DNA of 64,000 nt from CAVQBJ01 sp963724405 (GCA_963724405.1 CAVRUQ010000016.1:186001-250000), one strand, 5' to 3'; numbered from the stretch's first letter, positions 16,379 to 25,921 are shown. Notes: a model not told the origin generated them from the letters alone. A program made the numbers and translations.

Positions 16379-16458
16379 AGCGGCGGCGGCGCTGGTCCCG
16401 GGCGGGCTCGACCAATGCACGGTCGGCGCCGGACCGGGCGCGCGACCAGTGCACGGGG

Positions 16459-16464
16459 TACAGT
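16459..16464 (+). promoter_or_regulatory. -10 box TACAGT, leaderless-type promoter
   Basis: TACAGT ends 6 bases before GTG 16471 of the glycosyltransferase fusion gene, which lacks a ribosome binding site. Confidence 0.5.
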
Positions 16465-16470
16465 GCAGGT

Positions 16471-18819
16471 GTGCGGATCGCGATGGTTTCGCCCTATTCG
16501 TGGACGTACCCCGGCGGCGTCACGCGCCACATCGAATCGCTCTGCAGCGCGCTGCGCCTCGAGGGCCACGACGTGCGCGTGCTTGCGCCGTATGACCCCG
16601 ACGACCGACTGTCGCTGCGACTTCATCGCGGGGCGCGACCGCAGGCGCGCCCCGTCCCGGAGGACTTCGTGTCGCTCGGCCGCACGGTCGGCTTCCGGAT
16701 GAACGGCGCGGTCTCCAACGTCGCCGTGTCGGCCGAGGCGGTGATCGCCCTGCGCGAGGAGCTGCGCAGCGGTCGCTACGACGTCGTGCACCTGCAGGAG
16801 CCGTACGCCCCCGTCGTCTGCTGGGACGCGATGGGCGTCGCGCAATCCCCGCTCGTGGGCACGTACCACACCTATTCCACGAACCGGCTCTCGAACGGCG
16901 CCGCCGCGCTGATGGGGGCCGGGCGGCGGATGAATCGTCTCCACGTGCGGATCGCGGTCTCCGAGGCCGCGGCCTGGACCGCCCGGCGCTTCTTCGGCGG
17001 CCGCTACCGAATCATCCCGAACGGCGTCGATCTGCTCGACGTCGACCTCGACGGGTCGGCGGCGCGCGGCGCGGCCGGGCCCGGGCGCCCGCTGCGGATC
17101 GTGTTCGTCGGACAGGCGGTCGAGCGCAAGGGCCTGCCGGTGCTGCTGCGGGCCTTCGAGGCGCTGCGCGATCACGTCCCGGCCGAGCTGACGCTCGTCG
17201 GCGCCGCACCCGAGGAGGTCGCCAACCTCATGCTCGACGATCGCGACGTGCGGGTGCTCGGCAAGGTGTCCGAGGCGGACAAGCTCGTCGAGCTGCGGCG
17301 CGCCGACGTCCTCTGTGCGCCCTCCTTGCACGGCGAGAGCTTCGGGATGGTCCTCACCGAGGCGTTCGCCGCCGGGACGCCGGTTGTCGCCTCCGACATC
17401 CCCGGCTACCGCGATGTCGTGCGCGACGGAACCGACGGCCTGCTCGTGCCGCGAGCGGACCCGGTCGCGGTCGCGGCGGCGCTTCGCACCCTTGCCTTCG
17501 ACGAACCGCGGCGCCGGGCGATGGCCGCCGCCGCCCGCGAGCGGGCCGAGCGCTATGCCTGGCCGCGCGTCGCCGCCGAGGTGCTCGAGGCCTACGAGCA
17601 GGCGAGCTCGATCGGCGACGCCGCACCGGCGCTCACCCGCCTGGCCCTGCGCCACGGCCTGCGACCGGCCGACCGGCTCCCCGCGGTGCCGCCGCAGCCG
17701 CTGCCGAGTCTCGAACCGGCGCCGGCGGTGGGCGGGGCGACGGGCGCCGCCCGTCGCCTGCTGCGCCGGGGCGCGCTCGTCGGCGCGAGCGTGGCGGTCG
17801 GTGCGGTCGGGCTCATCGGGGTGCAGCGCGCGGGCCTGCCCCGGATCGCCGCCTCGCTGCTCGCGTCGCGCCCGAGCTTCCTGCTCATCGGCCTGGGGCT
17901 CATGTGCGCGGCGATGGCCGCGCGCGGCGTGGCCTGGCACCTCATCCTGCGCGCCGCGCCGGGCACGAGCCACGCCCGGCTGCGCGATGCCTGGCAGGGG
18001 ACGTTCATCGGCGTGCTCATGTCGGCGACGCTGCCGGCCCGCCTCGGCGAGTCCTCGCGGGCGGTGATCGTGGCGCGACGGCTCGGCCGTGCGCGGGAGA
18101 CGCTGCCGGCGGTCGCCGGCACGATCGTGTCGCAGGCGCTCATGAACCTGCTCGCGCTCGGCCTCCTCGGTGCCGTGATGTTCTCGAGCGTCGACCATCT
18201 GTTCGACGGCCGCCATCGTCCGCTGCTCGCGATCGCGGTGGCGCCCGCGATCGCCCTGCTCGCACTTCTCGTCGGCCCCGCGCTGGCCCCGGGCGCCGCC
18301 GCCTCACGGCGCGCACGCGTCTCGATGCTGACGGCCCGGCTGCGCAGCGGGGCGCGCCGGCTCGCCGAGGGCGCGCAGATCGTGCGCCGCCCGCGGGTGG
18401 CGGCCGCCGCCACGCTCGTGCAGCTCGGCGCGTGGGGGCTGCAGTGGATGTCGTGCTACTGCCTGCTGCTTGCGCTCGGCCTCGGTCCCCGCGCCGGCCT
18501 CGGGGCGGCGGCGGGCGTCCTTTTCGCGGTCAACGCGACGGCGGTCGTTCCGGCGACGCCCTCGAACGTGGGCGTCTTCCAGGCGGCCTGCATCGTCGTT
18601 CTGCATGGCGCGTTCCACGTGGCGCTCCCCGCCGCGCTCGCGTACGGGATCGTGTTGCAGGCGGTCGAGATCACGACGGCGCTGACGATGGGAACACCGG
18701 CGCTCGCCTACGAGGGGCTGTCGTGGCGCGACGTCCGCCAGCGCACGATGCACGCGACGCCGGTGACCCTGCAGCCGGTCGGCGCCGACGGCGCCGGCGC
18801 CGTGGTGGCCAAGCCCTGA
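16471..18819 (+). CDS. GT4 glycosyltransferase fused to an LPG-synthase-like membrane domain
   Basis: This is a 782-residue fusion. Residues about 1-390 form a GT-B glycosyltransferase of family 4 with a PimA-like start (MVSPYSWTYPGGVTRHIESL), TYHTYS, and the donor-site motif ESFGMVLTEAFAAGTPVVASD. Residues about 430-760 form a polytopic membrane domain of the lysylphosphatidylglycerol synthase TM/UPF0104 type, with eight or so hydrophobic segments (for example LLALGLLGAVMF, PATPSNVGVFQAACIVVL). Sugar transfer onto a lipid at the inner leaflet, with the membrane part helping move or hold the lipid, is plausible (inference). GTG 16471 is preceded by a TACAGT box at leaderless spacing. Confidence 0.85.
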   Translation: MRIAMVSPYSWTYPGGVTRHIESLCSALRLEGHDVRVLAPYDPDDRLSLRLHRGARPQARPVPEDFVSLGRTVGFRMNGAVSNVAVSAEAVIALREELRSGRYDVVHLQEPYAPVVCWDAMGVAQSPLVGTYHTYSTNRLSNGAAALMGAGRRMNRLHVRIAVSEAAAWTARRFFGGRYRIIPNGVDLLDVDLDGSAARGAAGPGRPLRIVFVGQAVERKGLPVLLRAFEALRDHVPAELTLVGAAPEEVANLMLDDRDVRVLGKVSEADKLVELRRADVLCAPSLHGESFGMVLTEAFAAGTPVVASDIPGYRDVVRDGTDGLLVPRADPVAVAAALRTLAFDEPRRRAMAAAARERAERYAWPRVAAEVLEAYEQASSIGDAAPALTRLALRHGLRPADRLPAVPPQPLPSLEPAPAVGGATGAARRLLRRGALVGASVAVGAVGLIGVQRAGLPRIAASLLASRPSFLLIGLGLMCAAMAARGVAWHLILRAAPGTSHARLRDAWQGTFIGVLMSATLPARLGESSRAVIVARRLGRARETLPAVAGTIVSQALMNLLALGLLGAVMFSSVDHLFDGRHRPLLAIAVAPAIALLALLVGPALAPGAAASRRARVSMLTARLRSGARRLAEGAQIVRRPRVAAAATLVQLGAWGLQWMSCYCLLLALGLGPRAGLGAAAGVLFAVNATAVVPATPSNVGVFQAACIVVLHGAFHVALPAALAYGIVLQAVEITTALTMGTPALAYEGLSWRDVRQRTMHATPVTLQPVGADGAGAVVAKP

Positions 18820-18833
18820 GCTCCGTCGAGACG

Positions 18834-19106
18834 ATGCCGGGCCCGCCGGCGTGGGTCTACCTCCTGCGCTGCGGTGACGGCTCGCTGTACACCGGCTGGA
18901 CTGTCGATCTCGATCGCCGCCTGGCCCATCACCAGGCCGGCACCGCGAGCCGCTACACGGCCAGCCGCCGCCCGGTCGCGCTCGCGCTCGCGCTGCCGAT
19001 GCCCGACCGCTCGAGCGCACGACGCGAGGAGGCGCGCATCAAGCGGCTCGACCGGGCCGCCAAGCTCGCGCTGATCGCCGCGCTCACCTGCGGCGGCGTC
19101 GGCTAG
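18834..19106 (+). CDS. GIY-YIG domain protein (UPF0213/YhbQ-like)
   Basis: This 90-residue protein is a stand-alone GIY-YIG domain. VYLLRCGDGSLYTGWTVDLDRRLAHHQAGTASRYTASRRPVAL matches UPF0213/YhbQ, with the family's VYL and YTG variants of the motif, the conserved Arg and the later Glu in ARREEARIKRL. Members are candidate structure-specific nucleases. It ends in a CTAG shared with the stop codon of metH on the other strand. Confidence 0.87.
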   Translation: MPGPPAWVYLLRCGDGSLYTGWTVDLDRRLAHHQAGTASRYTASRRPVALALALPMPDRSSARREEARIKRLDRAAKLALIAALTCGGVG

Positions 19107-22100
19107 GTCGTCTCGGCCAGCGCCGGGGCGTCTTCGCCCTCGACGGCGTCGCCCTCGGGCGGGTCGACGTCGGGCAGCGCGTCGGCGATCGTCGCGCCGT
19201 CGAGGCGGCTCGGGTCGCGGTCGGTGCCGGCGATGACGTCGTCGGGCGCGTAGTCCTTGAGCAGCCGCCCGCTCTTCATCGAGAAGTAGATCGCCTGCGG
19301 ATGGTGGCTGACGATCGCCACCGTCGACTGCTCGGGCTCGATCGCGAACCCGCCCGACAGCTGCAGCCCGATCGACGGCGCGTCGAGCACGTCGAACAGC
19401 TTCGTATGCTCGGACTGGTCGGGGCAGGCGCCGTAGCCCCACGACCAGCGGCGGCCCTGGTCGGGCGCGATCTGCAGGTCCGAGCGCACGCGGGCGTGCA
19501 GCCACTCCGCGAGTCCCTCGGCCGTCTGCACGCCGAGTCCATGGACGAACAACTGCTCGGCGAACTCGCCCTCATCCTCGAGCCGCTTCATGAGCGTCGT
19601 GACCTCGTCGCCGGCCGTGACGGCCTGGAAGGCGACGACGTCGAGCTCGCCCGAGTCGCGCGGGCGGTAGAAGTCGGCCAGACAGATGTGGTCGTGCCCG
19701 GGCTGGCGCGGGAAGACGAAGCGCTGCAGGACGCGCTCCTGATCCTCGGGATCGAGGACGACGACCGCGTTGCCCTCGGAGTAGCACGGGAAGTAGCCGA
19801 GCAGCGCGCGCGGGTGCAGGTAGGTCTGCTCGCGCCACATGCGCTCCAGGCGGGGCAGGAAGTCCTCGGCGATGAGCGTGCGCCAGGCCTCGCCCTTGAC
19901 GCCGCGTCCGCCCCAGTGCAGCTTGAACAGCACGTGCGTGTCGAGGTGGGGGTAGACCTCGTCGAGGTCGACCTCGATCTCGCGCACGCCCCAGAACGGC
20001 GGCGTCGGCACCGGCACGTCGGTGCGGGCCGGGGAGCGGACGGTGTCGTCGTCGGTGCGCGGCGCCTCGGGCTCGGGACCCTGCTCGCGCAGGCGCCGGG
20101 CGGCGTCGCGGGTGCGCGCGACAAGCGCCTTGCGCGGACCCTCCTCGACGATCTCGTCCATCCGCGCCAGCCCCTCGAAGGCGTCCTTGCAGTAGAAGAC
20201 TCCCGGCGCGTAGACCTCGTCGGACTCACGGCCCTTCGGGTACAGCGCGCGCAGGCCGAAGTCGCGGTTGATCGCCGCGCCGCCGATCAGCACCGGGTAG
20301 GGGAGCTCGCGCTCGTGCAGTTCCTGGATCGCGAGCGGCATCTGCTTGGAGGTCGAGACGAGCAGCGCCGAGAGCCCGATCGCGGTCGCCTCGTGCTCGA
20401 CGGCGGCGTCGAGGATCGTCCCGATCGGCACCTGCTTGCCGAGGTCGACGACCGTATAGCCGTTGTTGGTGAGGATCGTGTTGACGAGCGACTTGCCGAT
20501 GTCGTGCACGTCGCCGAACACGGTGGCGACGACGACCGTGCCCTTGGTGTAGCCCTCGATCCGGTCGAGGTAGTTCTCCAGGCGGGCGACGGCGCGCTTC
20601 ATCACCTCGGCCGACTGCAGCACGAAGGGCAGGATGAGCTCGCCGGCGCCGAATTTGTCGCCGACCTCCTTCATCGCCGGCAGCAGAACCTCGTTGAGGG
20701 TCGGGACGGCGCCGATCTTCTCCACGCTGCGATCGATCCAGTCCTCGACCCCCTCCTTGCGGCGGCGCAGGATGTGGAAGTGCAGCGCCTCCTCGGGCTC
20801 CATGCCCTCGGTGGGGTCGGCCGCGCCCTGGACCTCCTCCTCGCCCTTGGACTCGAAGTGCGCGATGAAGCGCTCGAGCGCGTCCTCGCGGCGGTCGAAC
20901 ACGAGGTCGTCGGCCAGCGCGCGTTCCTCGTCGGAGATCTCGCCGTAGGGCGTGATGTGGTTCGGGTTGACCATGGCGAGGTCCAGGCCGGCCTCGACGC
21001 AGTGATGCAGGAAGACCGAGTTGAGCACCGCGCGGGCGCCCGGGGAGACGCCGAAGGAGACGTTGGACACCCCGAGCGAGGTCTTCACGCCCGCGATCTC
21101 GGCCTTGATGCGGCGGATGCCCTCGATCGTCTCGATCGCCGACGGGCGCCACTCCTCGTCACCGGTCGTGAGCGTGAACGTGAGCGCGTCGAAGATGAGG
21201 ACCTCGGGGTCGAGGCCGTGCTCGCCGCAGGCCAGGTCGCGGATGCGCTTGGCGATCTCGACCTTGCGCTCGGCCGTCTTGGCCATCCCGACCTCGTCGA
21301 TCGTCAGCGCGATGACCGCGGCGCCGTGCTGCTGGGCGAGCGGCACGACGACGTCGAGCTTGTCGCGCCCGGCCTCGAGGTTGACCGAGTTGACGATCGC
21401 GCGGCCGGGGATCTGCTCCAGGGTGGTGCGGATCACGTCGGGCTCGGTCGAGTCGATCTGGATCGGCGCCGGCTGGGTGAGGGAGACGGCCTTGGCCACG
21501 AGGCGCATCTGCTCGTCCTCGTCCTGGCGCTCGGTGAGCGCGACGCAGAGGTCGAGCACGTGCGCGCCGCCGGAGACCTGGTCCTCGGCGATCTGTACGA
21601 GGCCGTCGTAGTCGTCGGCGAGCAGCAGCTCCTTCGCCTTGCGCGACCCCTGGGAGTTGACCCGCTCGCCGACCATCGTCGGGCGCGGTTCCTGCACGAG
21701 CGGCGTGGCGTCGATCATCGAGGACAGGTGCGGGGGGCGCGGGCTCGGGCGGGCGCCGACGGCGCGCCCGCCGACCGCCTCGGCGATCGCGCGGATGTGC
21801 TCCGGCGACGTTCCGCAGCAGCCGCCGACGATGCTCACGCCGTAGCGCTCCACGAACTCGGTCAGCGTCGCGGCGAGCGGTCCGGGCTCCTCGGGGAAGA
21901 TCGTCTCGCCGTCGGGACCCTGCAGCGGCAGGCCGGCGTTCGGGATGCAGCTGACCGGGACGGGGCAGAGCTCGCCGAGGAAGCGGATCGCGTCGCGCAT
22001 GTCCTCCGGGCCGGTCGAGCAGTTGAGCCCGATGGCGTCGACCCGGAGCGCCTCGAGGGTGGCCAGCACGGCTGAGATGTCCGTGCCGAGCAGCATCTTG

Positions 22101-22687
22101 CCGCCGTTCGGCAGCAGCGAGACCTGCGTCTGGATGGGCAGCGTCCGCCCGCTGACGCGGAACGCCTCGCGGCACCCGAACACGGCCGCCTTGACCTCGA
22201 GGATGTCCTGCGCCGTCTCGATCAGCAGCAGGTCGGCGCCGCCCTCGATGAGGCCCTGCGCCTGCTCGGTGAAGACCTCGACGAGCTCGCCGAAGCGGAT
22301 CTGACCGAGCGTCGGATCGTCGGAGGCGGGCAGGAACCCGGTCGGGCCGATCGAGCCGGCGACGAAGCGGTCCTCGCCGGCGGCCCGGCGCGCGATCTGG
22401 GCCGCCTTCACGTTGACCTCGAGCGTGTGGTCGGCAAGGCCCCACTCGCCGAGCTTCAGCCGCGACGCCTGGAAGGTGTCGGTCTCCACCACCTCGGCGC
22501 CCGCCTCGAGCATCGCGGTGTGGACGCCCTCGATCACGTCGGGGCGGTTGAGCACGAGCGCCTCGTGGCACTTGCCCGCCAGCCCGCCGTAGTCCTCGGC
22601 CGTCAGCTCGTACTGCTCGAGCGTCGCGCCCATGCCGCCGTCGTAGACGACGACGCGGCGCCGGATGGCGTCGACGTAGTCCCGCAT
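19103..22687 (-). CDS. metH: Cobalamin-dependent methionine synthase
   Basis: This 1194-residue enzyme moves a methyl group from methyltetrahydrofolate via cobalamin to homocysteine. Modules in order: homocysteine domain (about 10-310; zinc ligands in GLNCSTG and GGCCGTS), pterin domain (about 330-600), cobalamin cap and Rossmann domain (about 640-870; H728 in GDVHDIGKS binds cobalt) and the SAM reactivation domain (about 930-1170; RRWSWGYGACPDQ and FAIEPEQSTVAIVSHHPQA). ATG 22687 is preferred over 22696 because TAGCAT lies exactly 7 bases before it. A palindrome covers the promoter. The gene ends tail to tail with the GIY-YIG gene. Confidence 0.95.
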   Translation of the reverse strand: MRDYVDAIRRRVVVYDGGMGATLEQYELTAEDYGGLAGKCHEALVLNRPDVIEGVHTAMLEAGAEVVETDTFQASRLKLGEWGLADHTLEVNVKAAQIARRAAGEDRFVAGSIGPTGFLPASDDPTLGQIRFGELVEVFTEQAQGLIEGGADLLLIETAQDILEVKAAVFGCREAFRVSGRTLPIQTQVSLLPNGGKMLLGTDISAVLATLEALRVDAIGLNCSTGPEDMRDAIRFLGELCPVPVSCIPNAGLPLQGPDGETIFPEEPGPLAATLTEFVERYGVSIVGGCCGTSPEHIRAIAEAVGGRAVGARPSPRPPHLSSMIDATPLVQEPRPTMVGERVNSQGSRKAKELLLADDYDGLVQIAEDQVSGGAHVLDLCVALTERQDEDEQMRLVAKAVSLTQPAPIQIDSTEPDVIRTTLEQIPGRAIVNSVNLEAGRDKLDVVVPLAQQHGAAVIALTIDEVGMAKTAERKVEIAKRIRDLACGEHGLDPEVLIFDALTFTLTTGDEEWRPSAIETIEGIRRIKAEIAGVKTSLGVSNVSFGVSPGARAVLNSVFLHHCVEAGLDLAMVNPNHITPYGEISDEERALADDLVFDRREDALERFIAHFESKGEEEVQGAADPTEGMEPEEALHFHILRRRKEGVEDWIDRSVEKIGAVPTLNEVLLPAMKEVGDKFGAGELILPFVLQSAEVMKRAVARLENYLDRIEGYTKGTVVVATVFGDVHDIGKSLVNTILTNNGYTVVDLGKQVPIGTILDAAVEHEATAIGLSALLVSTSKQMPLAIQELHERELPYPVLIGGAAINRDFGLRALYPKGRESDEVYAPGVFYCKDAFEGLARMDEIVEEGPRKALVARTRDAARRLREQGPEPEAPRTDDDTVRSPARTDVPVPTPPFWGVREIEVDLDEVYPHLDTHVLFKLHWGGRGVKGEAWRTLIAEDFLPRLERMWREQTYLHPRALLGYFPCYSEGNAVVVLDPEDQERVLQRFVFPRQPGHDHICLADFYRPRDSGELDVVAFQAVTAGDEVTTLMKRLEDEGEFAEQLFVHGLGVQTAEGLAEWLHARVRSDLQIAPDQGRRWSWGYGACPDQSEHTKLFDVLDAPSIGLQLSGGFAIEPEQSTVAIVSHHPQAIYFSMKSGRLLKDYAPDDVIAGTDRDPSRLDGATIADALPDVDPPEGDAVEGEDAPALAETT

Positions 22688-22694
22688 GGCGGTC

Positions 22695-22723
22695 ATGCTA
22701 GCAACCTTGACACGGTTGTGTCA
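22695..22723 (-). promoter_or_regulatory. metH promoter with palindrome TGACACGGTTGTGTCA
   Basis: The -10 box TAGCAT (22695-22700) is 7 bases before ATG 22687. The -35 box TGACAC (22718-22723) is 17 bp upstream and is one arm of a perfect 6-bp inverted repeat (22708-22723, 4-bp centre). A protein bound there would block RNA polymerase. The regulator is not identified. Confidence 0.55.
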
Positions 22724-22746
22724 GGGTATGGCGCCGGTGCGCGTCG

Positions 22747-23433
22747 TCAGCTGAGCGTCACGCTCTCGCGAGTTCCGCCGCGCGTCCAGGACAGCGTCGA
22801 GCCGTTGAACGCGAGCGAGCCGGGGTCGACGTTGGGGTCGAGCAGGCGCGTGCCGCGCGAGTCGTGCACGTACAGGGCTGCCCCAGGCCCGGCGCCCTGC
22901 ACGACCCAGGCCGCCTGGCCCGCCGGGGATACCTTCACCGCGACGACGTCCGCGTGCGCGGGCGGCGGGCCGGCGCCGACCGTGTAGCTGCCCACGGACT
23001 GGGACGCCTCGGCGCGGCCCGTGCGCAGGTTCACCAGCGTCAGCCCGATGGTGTACGTCGTCTCGCCGGTGTACTTGCCCTCGACGATGCTGTAGGAGCT
23101 CGTGCGGTATGCGGCGCGGCCGCCGCCGAAGGCGATCAGGCTGACGCCGGTGACGTCGCCGCCGGCGGTCGAGAGCGAGCCGAGCAGGTGGACCCGCCCG
23201 GCGGGGCGCAGGCACCCATAGAGGCCGACGTCGCCGCCATACTCGCCCGCATCGTTGCGATCGACGGAGAACAGCCGCTCGCGGGCGTCGGCCGCGACGG
23301 TCTTGATCCGGCGTCCGGACGAGCGGCACGTCAGCTTCGCCGGGTGGGCGCCGGCGGGTGCGGCCACGGTCGCAGCGAGCGCACCGACGACCAGGACGGC
23401 GGCACCGGCGCGGGCGATCGGAGCGGCGACCAC
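22747..23433 (-). CDS. Secreted protein of unknown function
   Basis: This 228-residue protein has an N-terminal signal peptide (IARAGAAVLVVGALAATVAAPAGA, cut near residue 27) and a beta-rich mature part. No family is recognised. GTG 23433 is favoured: a TACAAC box lies 7 bases upstream, and longer versions add a basic stretch. It sits between metH and glnN on the same strand but probably has its own promoter. Confidence 0.65.
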   Translation of the reverse strand: MVAAPIARAGAAVLVVGALAATVAAPAGAHPAKLTCRSSGRRIKTVAADARERLFSVDRNDAGEYGGDVGLYGCLRPAGRVHLLGSLSTAGGDVTGVSLIAFGGGRAAYRTSSYSIVEGKYTGETTYTIGLTLVNLRTGRAEASQSVGSYTVGAGPPPAHADVVAVKVSPAGQAAWVVQGAGPGAALYVHDSRGTRLLDPNVDPGSLAFNGSTLSWTRGGTRESVTLS

Positions 23434-23447
23434 GGCTGGTGTTGTAC

Positions 23448-23490
23448 CACTCGCCGCCCCGATGCGACCGCAGGCACTCGCCGCCCCGAT
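23448..23490. repeat. Two 16-bp direct repeats upstream of the secreted protein gene
   Basis: CACTCGCCGCCCCGAT occurs at 23448-23463 and again at 23475-23490, 27 bp apart start to start. It lies just upstream of the promoter of the secreted protein gene and could be a regulatory site or a small duplication. Confidence 0.55.
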
Positions 23491-23496
23491 ACGACG

Positions 23497-23522
23497 GGAG
23501 GCCCCGCGTGTGCGGGGCCTCC
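23497..23522. terminator. Stem-loop after glnN
   Basis: An 11-bp perfect stem (GGAGGCCCCGC/GCGGGGCCTCC) with the 4-base loop GTGT lies about 36 bp past the glnN stop codon on the minus strand. There is no T-run. It is the clearest terminator-like structure in this part. Confidence 0.6.
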
Positions 23523-23557
23523 GAACGGTCCACCGTGGCGCGAGCGCCCGCGAGCGC

Positions 23558-25714
23558 CTACTTGATGAAGAGCATCTCCGAGTACTTCGGCAGCGGCCAC
23601 AGGTCGTCGGCCACGACCTTCTCGAGACGGTCGGCGACGTCACGGACGTCGTCCATCGCCGGGACCACCGTGTCGCGCATGTAGACCGCGTGCTTGAGGC
23701 CCTCGACGTCGGGGTGGTTCTCGTTCGCGTCGTCGAGCTTGTCGATCGCGAACACGAGCTCCTCGGTGAGCGCCGTCGTCGAGGAGACGAGCGCCTCGAG
23801 GTCGGCGGCCTTCAGCTCGTGGATATACCGCGCCGCCGCGGGCAGCAGCATCGTGCGGGCGATCGTGGCCGCCGTCTCGCCCTCGATGTTCAGCAGGGTC
23901 GAGTACTGCTCGGCCGCCACCTCGAAGCGCGAATCGAGCTCGCGCTTGGAGAGCACCTTGTACTTCTTGAACAGGGCGATCGTGCGCTTGTCGATCATCG
24001 CCGGCAGGGCGTCCGGCGTGGTCCGCAGGTTGAGCAGGCCACGCTTGGCCGCGTCGGCGTGCCAGGCCTCGGCGTAGTTGTCGCCGTTGAAGACGATCGC
24101 CTTGTTCTGAACGTAGCTGTCCTTGACAACCTTCGCGACCGCCTTCTCGAGGTCGCCCTTCGCGGTCTTCAGCGCCGCCTCGAGCTTGCCCGTGAGGTCC
24201 TCGACCGCCTCGGCGACGATCGTGTTGAGCACCGTGTTCGGCCACGCCGGCGACATGCTCGAGCCGAGCGCGCGGAACTCGAACTTGTTGCCCGTGAAGG
24301 CGAACGGGCTCGTGCGGTTGCGATCGCCCGACGCGAGCGGCAGCGGCGGCAGCACCGGCGTGCCGAGGCCCAGGAACGATCCCGGCTTTGACCGCTCGAC
24401 CTTGCCCGACTCGATCGCCTCGAAGATCCCCTCGAGCTCGGAGCCGAGGAAGATCGAGATGATCGCCGGCGGCGCCTCGTTGGCGCCGAGACGGTGGTCC
24501 TGGCCGGCGGCCGCCACCGAGGCCCGCAGGAGCGCCTGGTGCTGGTTCACGGCCTGGATGACGGCCGCGCAGAAGAACAGGAACTGCAGGTTCTCCGACG
24601 GTGTATCACCCGGTTCGAGCAGGTTCACGCCCTGGTCGGTGCCCATCGACCAGTTGTTGTGCTTGCCCGAGCCGTTGACGCGCGCGAAGGGCTTCTCGTG
24701 CAGCAGGCACACGAGGCCGTAGCGGCGGGCCGTGTTCTGCATGATCTGCATCGTCAGCATCTGGTGGTCGCAGCCGACGTTGGTGCCCTCGAACATGGGT
24801 GCGATCTCATACTGGTTCGGCGCCACCTCGTTGTGGCGCGTCTTCACCGGCACGCCGAGCTTGGCCAGCTCACGCTCCGTGTCGAGCATGAAGGCGAGCA
24901 CGCGCTCCGGGATCGAGCCGAAGTAGTGGTCATCGAGCTCGTGGCCCTTCGGCGGCTTGGCGCCGAACAGGGTGCGGCCCGTCGTGACCAGGTCGGGACG
25001 CTCGAAGTAGTACTGCTCGTCGATGAGGAAGTACTCCTGCTCCGGGCCGACGGTGGTGAAGACGTGCGCCGCCTCCTCGTCGCCGAGCAGCCGCAGCGCC
25101 GGGATGGCCGCGCGGGAGAGCGCATCCATCGAGCGCAGGAGCGGGATCTTGTGGTCCAGTGCCTCGCCGGTCCACGACGTGAAGGCCGTCGGGATGCACA
25201 GCAGCGCGCCGTTGGGGTTCTCGAGGATGAACGCCGGTGAGGTCGGGTCCCAAGCGGTGTAGCCGCGCGCCTCGAACGTGGCGCGGATGCCGCCGGTCGG
25301 GAAGCTCGACGCGTCGGGCTCCCCCTGGATGAGCTCCTTGCCGGAGAAGTCGGCGAGCGCGGTGCCGTCGCCGGCCGGGCCGTAGAACGAGTCGTGCTTC
25401 TCGGCCGTCGAGTTGGTCAACGGCTGGAACCAGTGCGTGTAGTGCGTCGCCCCCTTCTCGAGCGCCCAGTCCTTCATCGCGGCGGCGACGGCGTCGGCGA
25501 GCGTCGGGTCGAGCGCCTCACCGCGCGCGAGCGTGGACTGCAGGGCCCTGTAGACCTGCTTGGGCAGACGCTGGCGCTGGACGGCAGGGCTGAACACGTT
25601 CGTGCCGAAGATCGCATTGCCGGAGACCGTGAGGTCGGGAGCGCCGAGGGCGCTGCCGTTCACGCTCCACTGGGCGGCAGTGACGTTGTGCTGGCGAACT
25701 CTGGGGCTGGGCAT
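23558..25714 (-). CDS. glnN: Type III glutamine synthetase
   Basis: This 718-residue enzyme makes glutamine from glutamate, ammonia and ATP. Length and motifs fit the GSIII class: NAIFGTNVFS near the N-terminus, AVDARVNGSGKHNNWSMGT-like catalytic stretch (RVNGSGKHNNWS), NEVAPNQYEIAP, and the C-terminal LLPAAARYIHELKAADLE part unique to GSIII. It has AGGAGGAA as ribosome binding site. The CdaR/PucR-type regulator gene is divergent 207 bp away and may control it. GSIII is not the main housekeeping glutamine synthetase in most actinobacteria. Confidence 0.94.
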   Translation of the reverse strand: MPSPRVRQHNVTAAQWSVNGSALGAPDLTVSGNAIFGTNVFSPAVQRQRLPKQVYRALQSTLARGEALDPTLADAVAAAMKDWALEKGATHYTHWFQPLTNSTAEKHDSFYGPAGDGTALADFSGKELIQGEPDASSFPTGGIRATFEARGYTAWDPTSPAFILENPNGALLCIPTAFTSWTGEALDHKIPLLRSMDALSRAAIPALRLLGDEEAAHVFTTVGPEQEYFLIDEQYYFERPDLVTTGRTLFGAKPPKGHELDDHYFGSIPERVLAFMLDTERELAKLGVPVKTRHNEVAPNQYEIAPMFEGTNVGCDHQMLTMQIMQNTARRYGLVCLLHEKPFARVNGSGKHNNWSMGTDQGVNLLEPGDTPSENLQFLFFCAAVIQAVNQHQALLRASVAAAGQDHRLGANEAPPAIISIFLGSELEGIFEAIESGKVERSKPGSFLGLGTPVLPPLPLASGDRNRTSPFAFTGNKFEFRALGSSMSPAWPNTVLNTIVAEAVEDLTGKLEAALKTAKGDLEKAVAKVVKDSYVQNKAIVFNGDNYAEAWHADAAKRGLLNLRTTPDALPAMIDKRTIALFKKYKVLSKRELDSRFEVAAEQYSTLLNIEGETAATIARTMLLPAAARYIHELKAADLEALVSSTTALTEELVFAIDKLDDANENHPDVEGLKHAVYMRDTVVPAMDDVRDVADRLEKVVADDLWPLPKYSEMLFIK

Positions 25715-25921
25715 GTGCGGGCTCGTTCCTCCTGGGGAAGCGGTGGGGTTCGTGCCTATCCGGGCTCGCCGATCGCGGCTCCGGGGAGCGAACGCGCACG
25801 TCCACTCCGTAGCAAGCGCATGGTATTCCCCCGTGCGATTCCGGGCATGACTCCGTTGGCGAAACCGGCCGGGCGATCTTTCGACACGCGGCTAAAGACC
25901 CCGGCGGCGTCCTGGCGCACG

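Noticed and set aside
19301..22075. 924-residue open frame on the plus strand
   Set aside because: It lies opposite metH and has the Arg/Asp/Gly/Val-rich make-up typical of antisense frames in GC-rich DNA. No motif is visible, and metH explains the DNA.
23448..23490. Iteron-like origin sequence
   Set aside because: Only two copies of the 16-bp repeat exist, with no replication gene and no AT-rich unwinding region.
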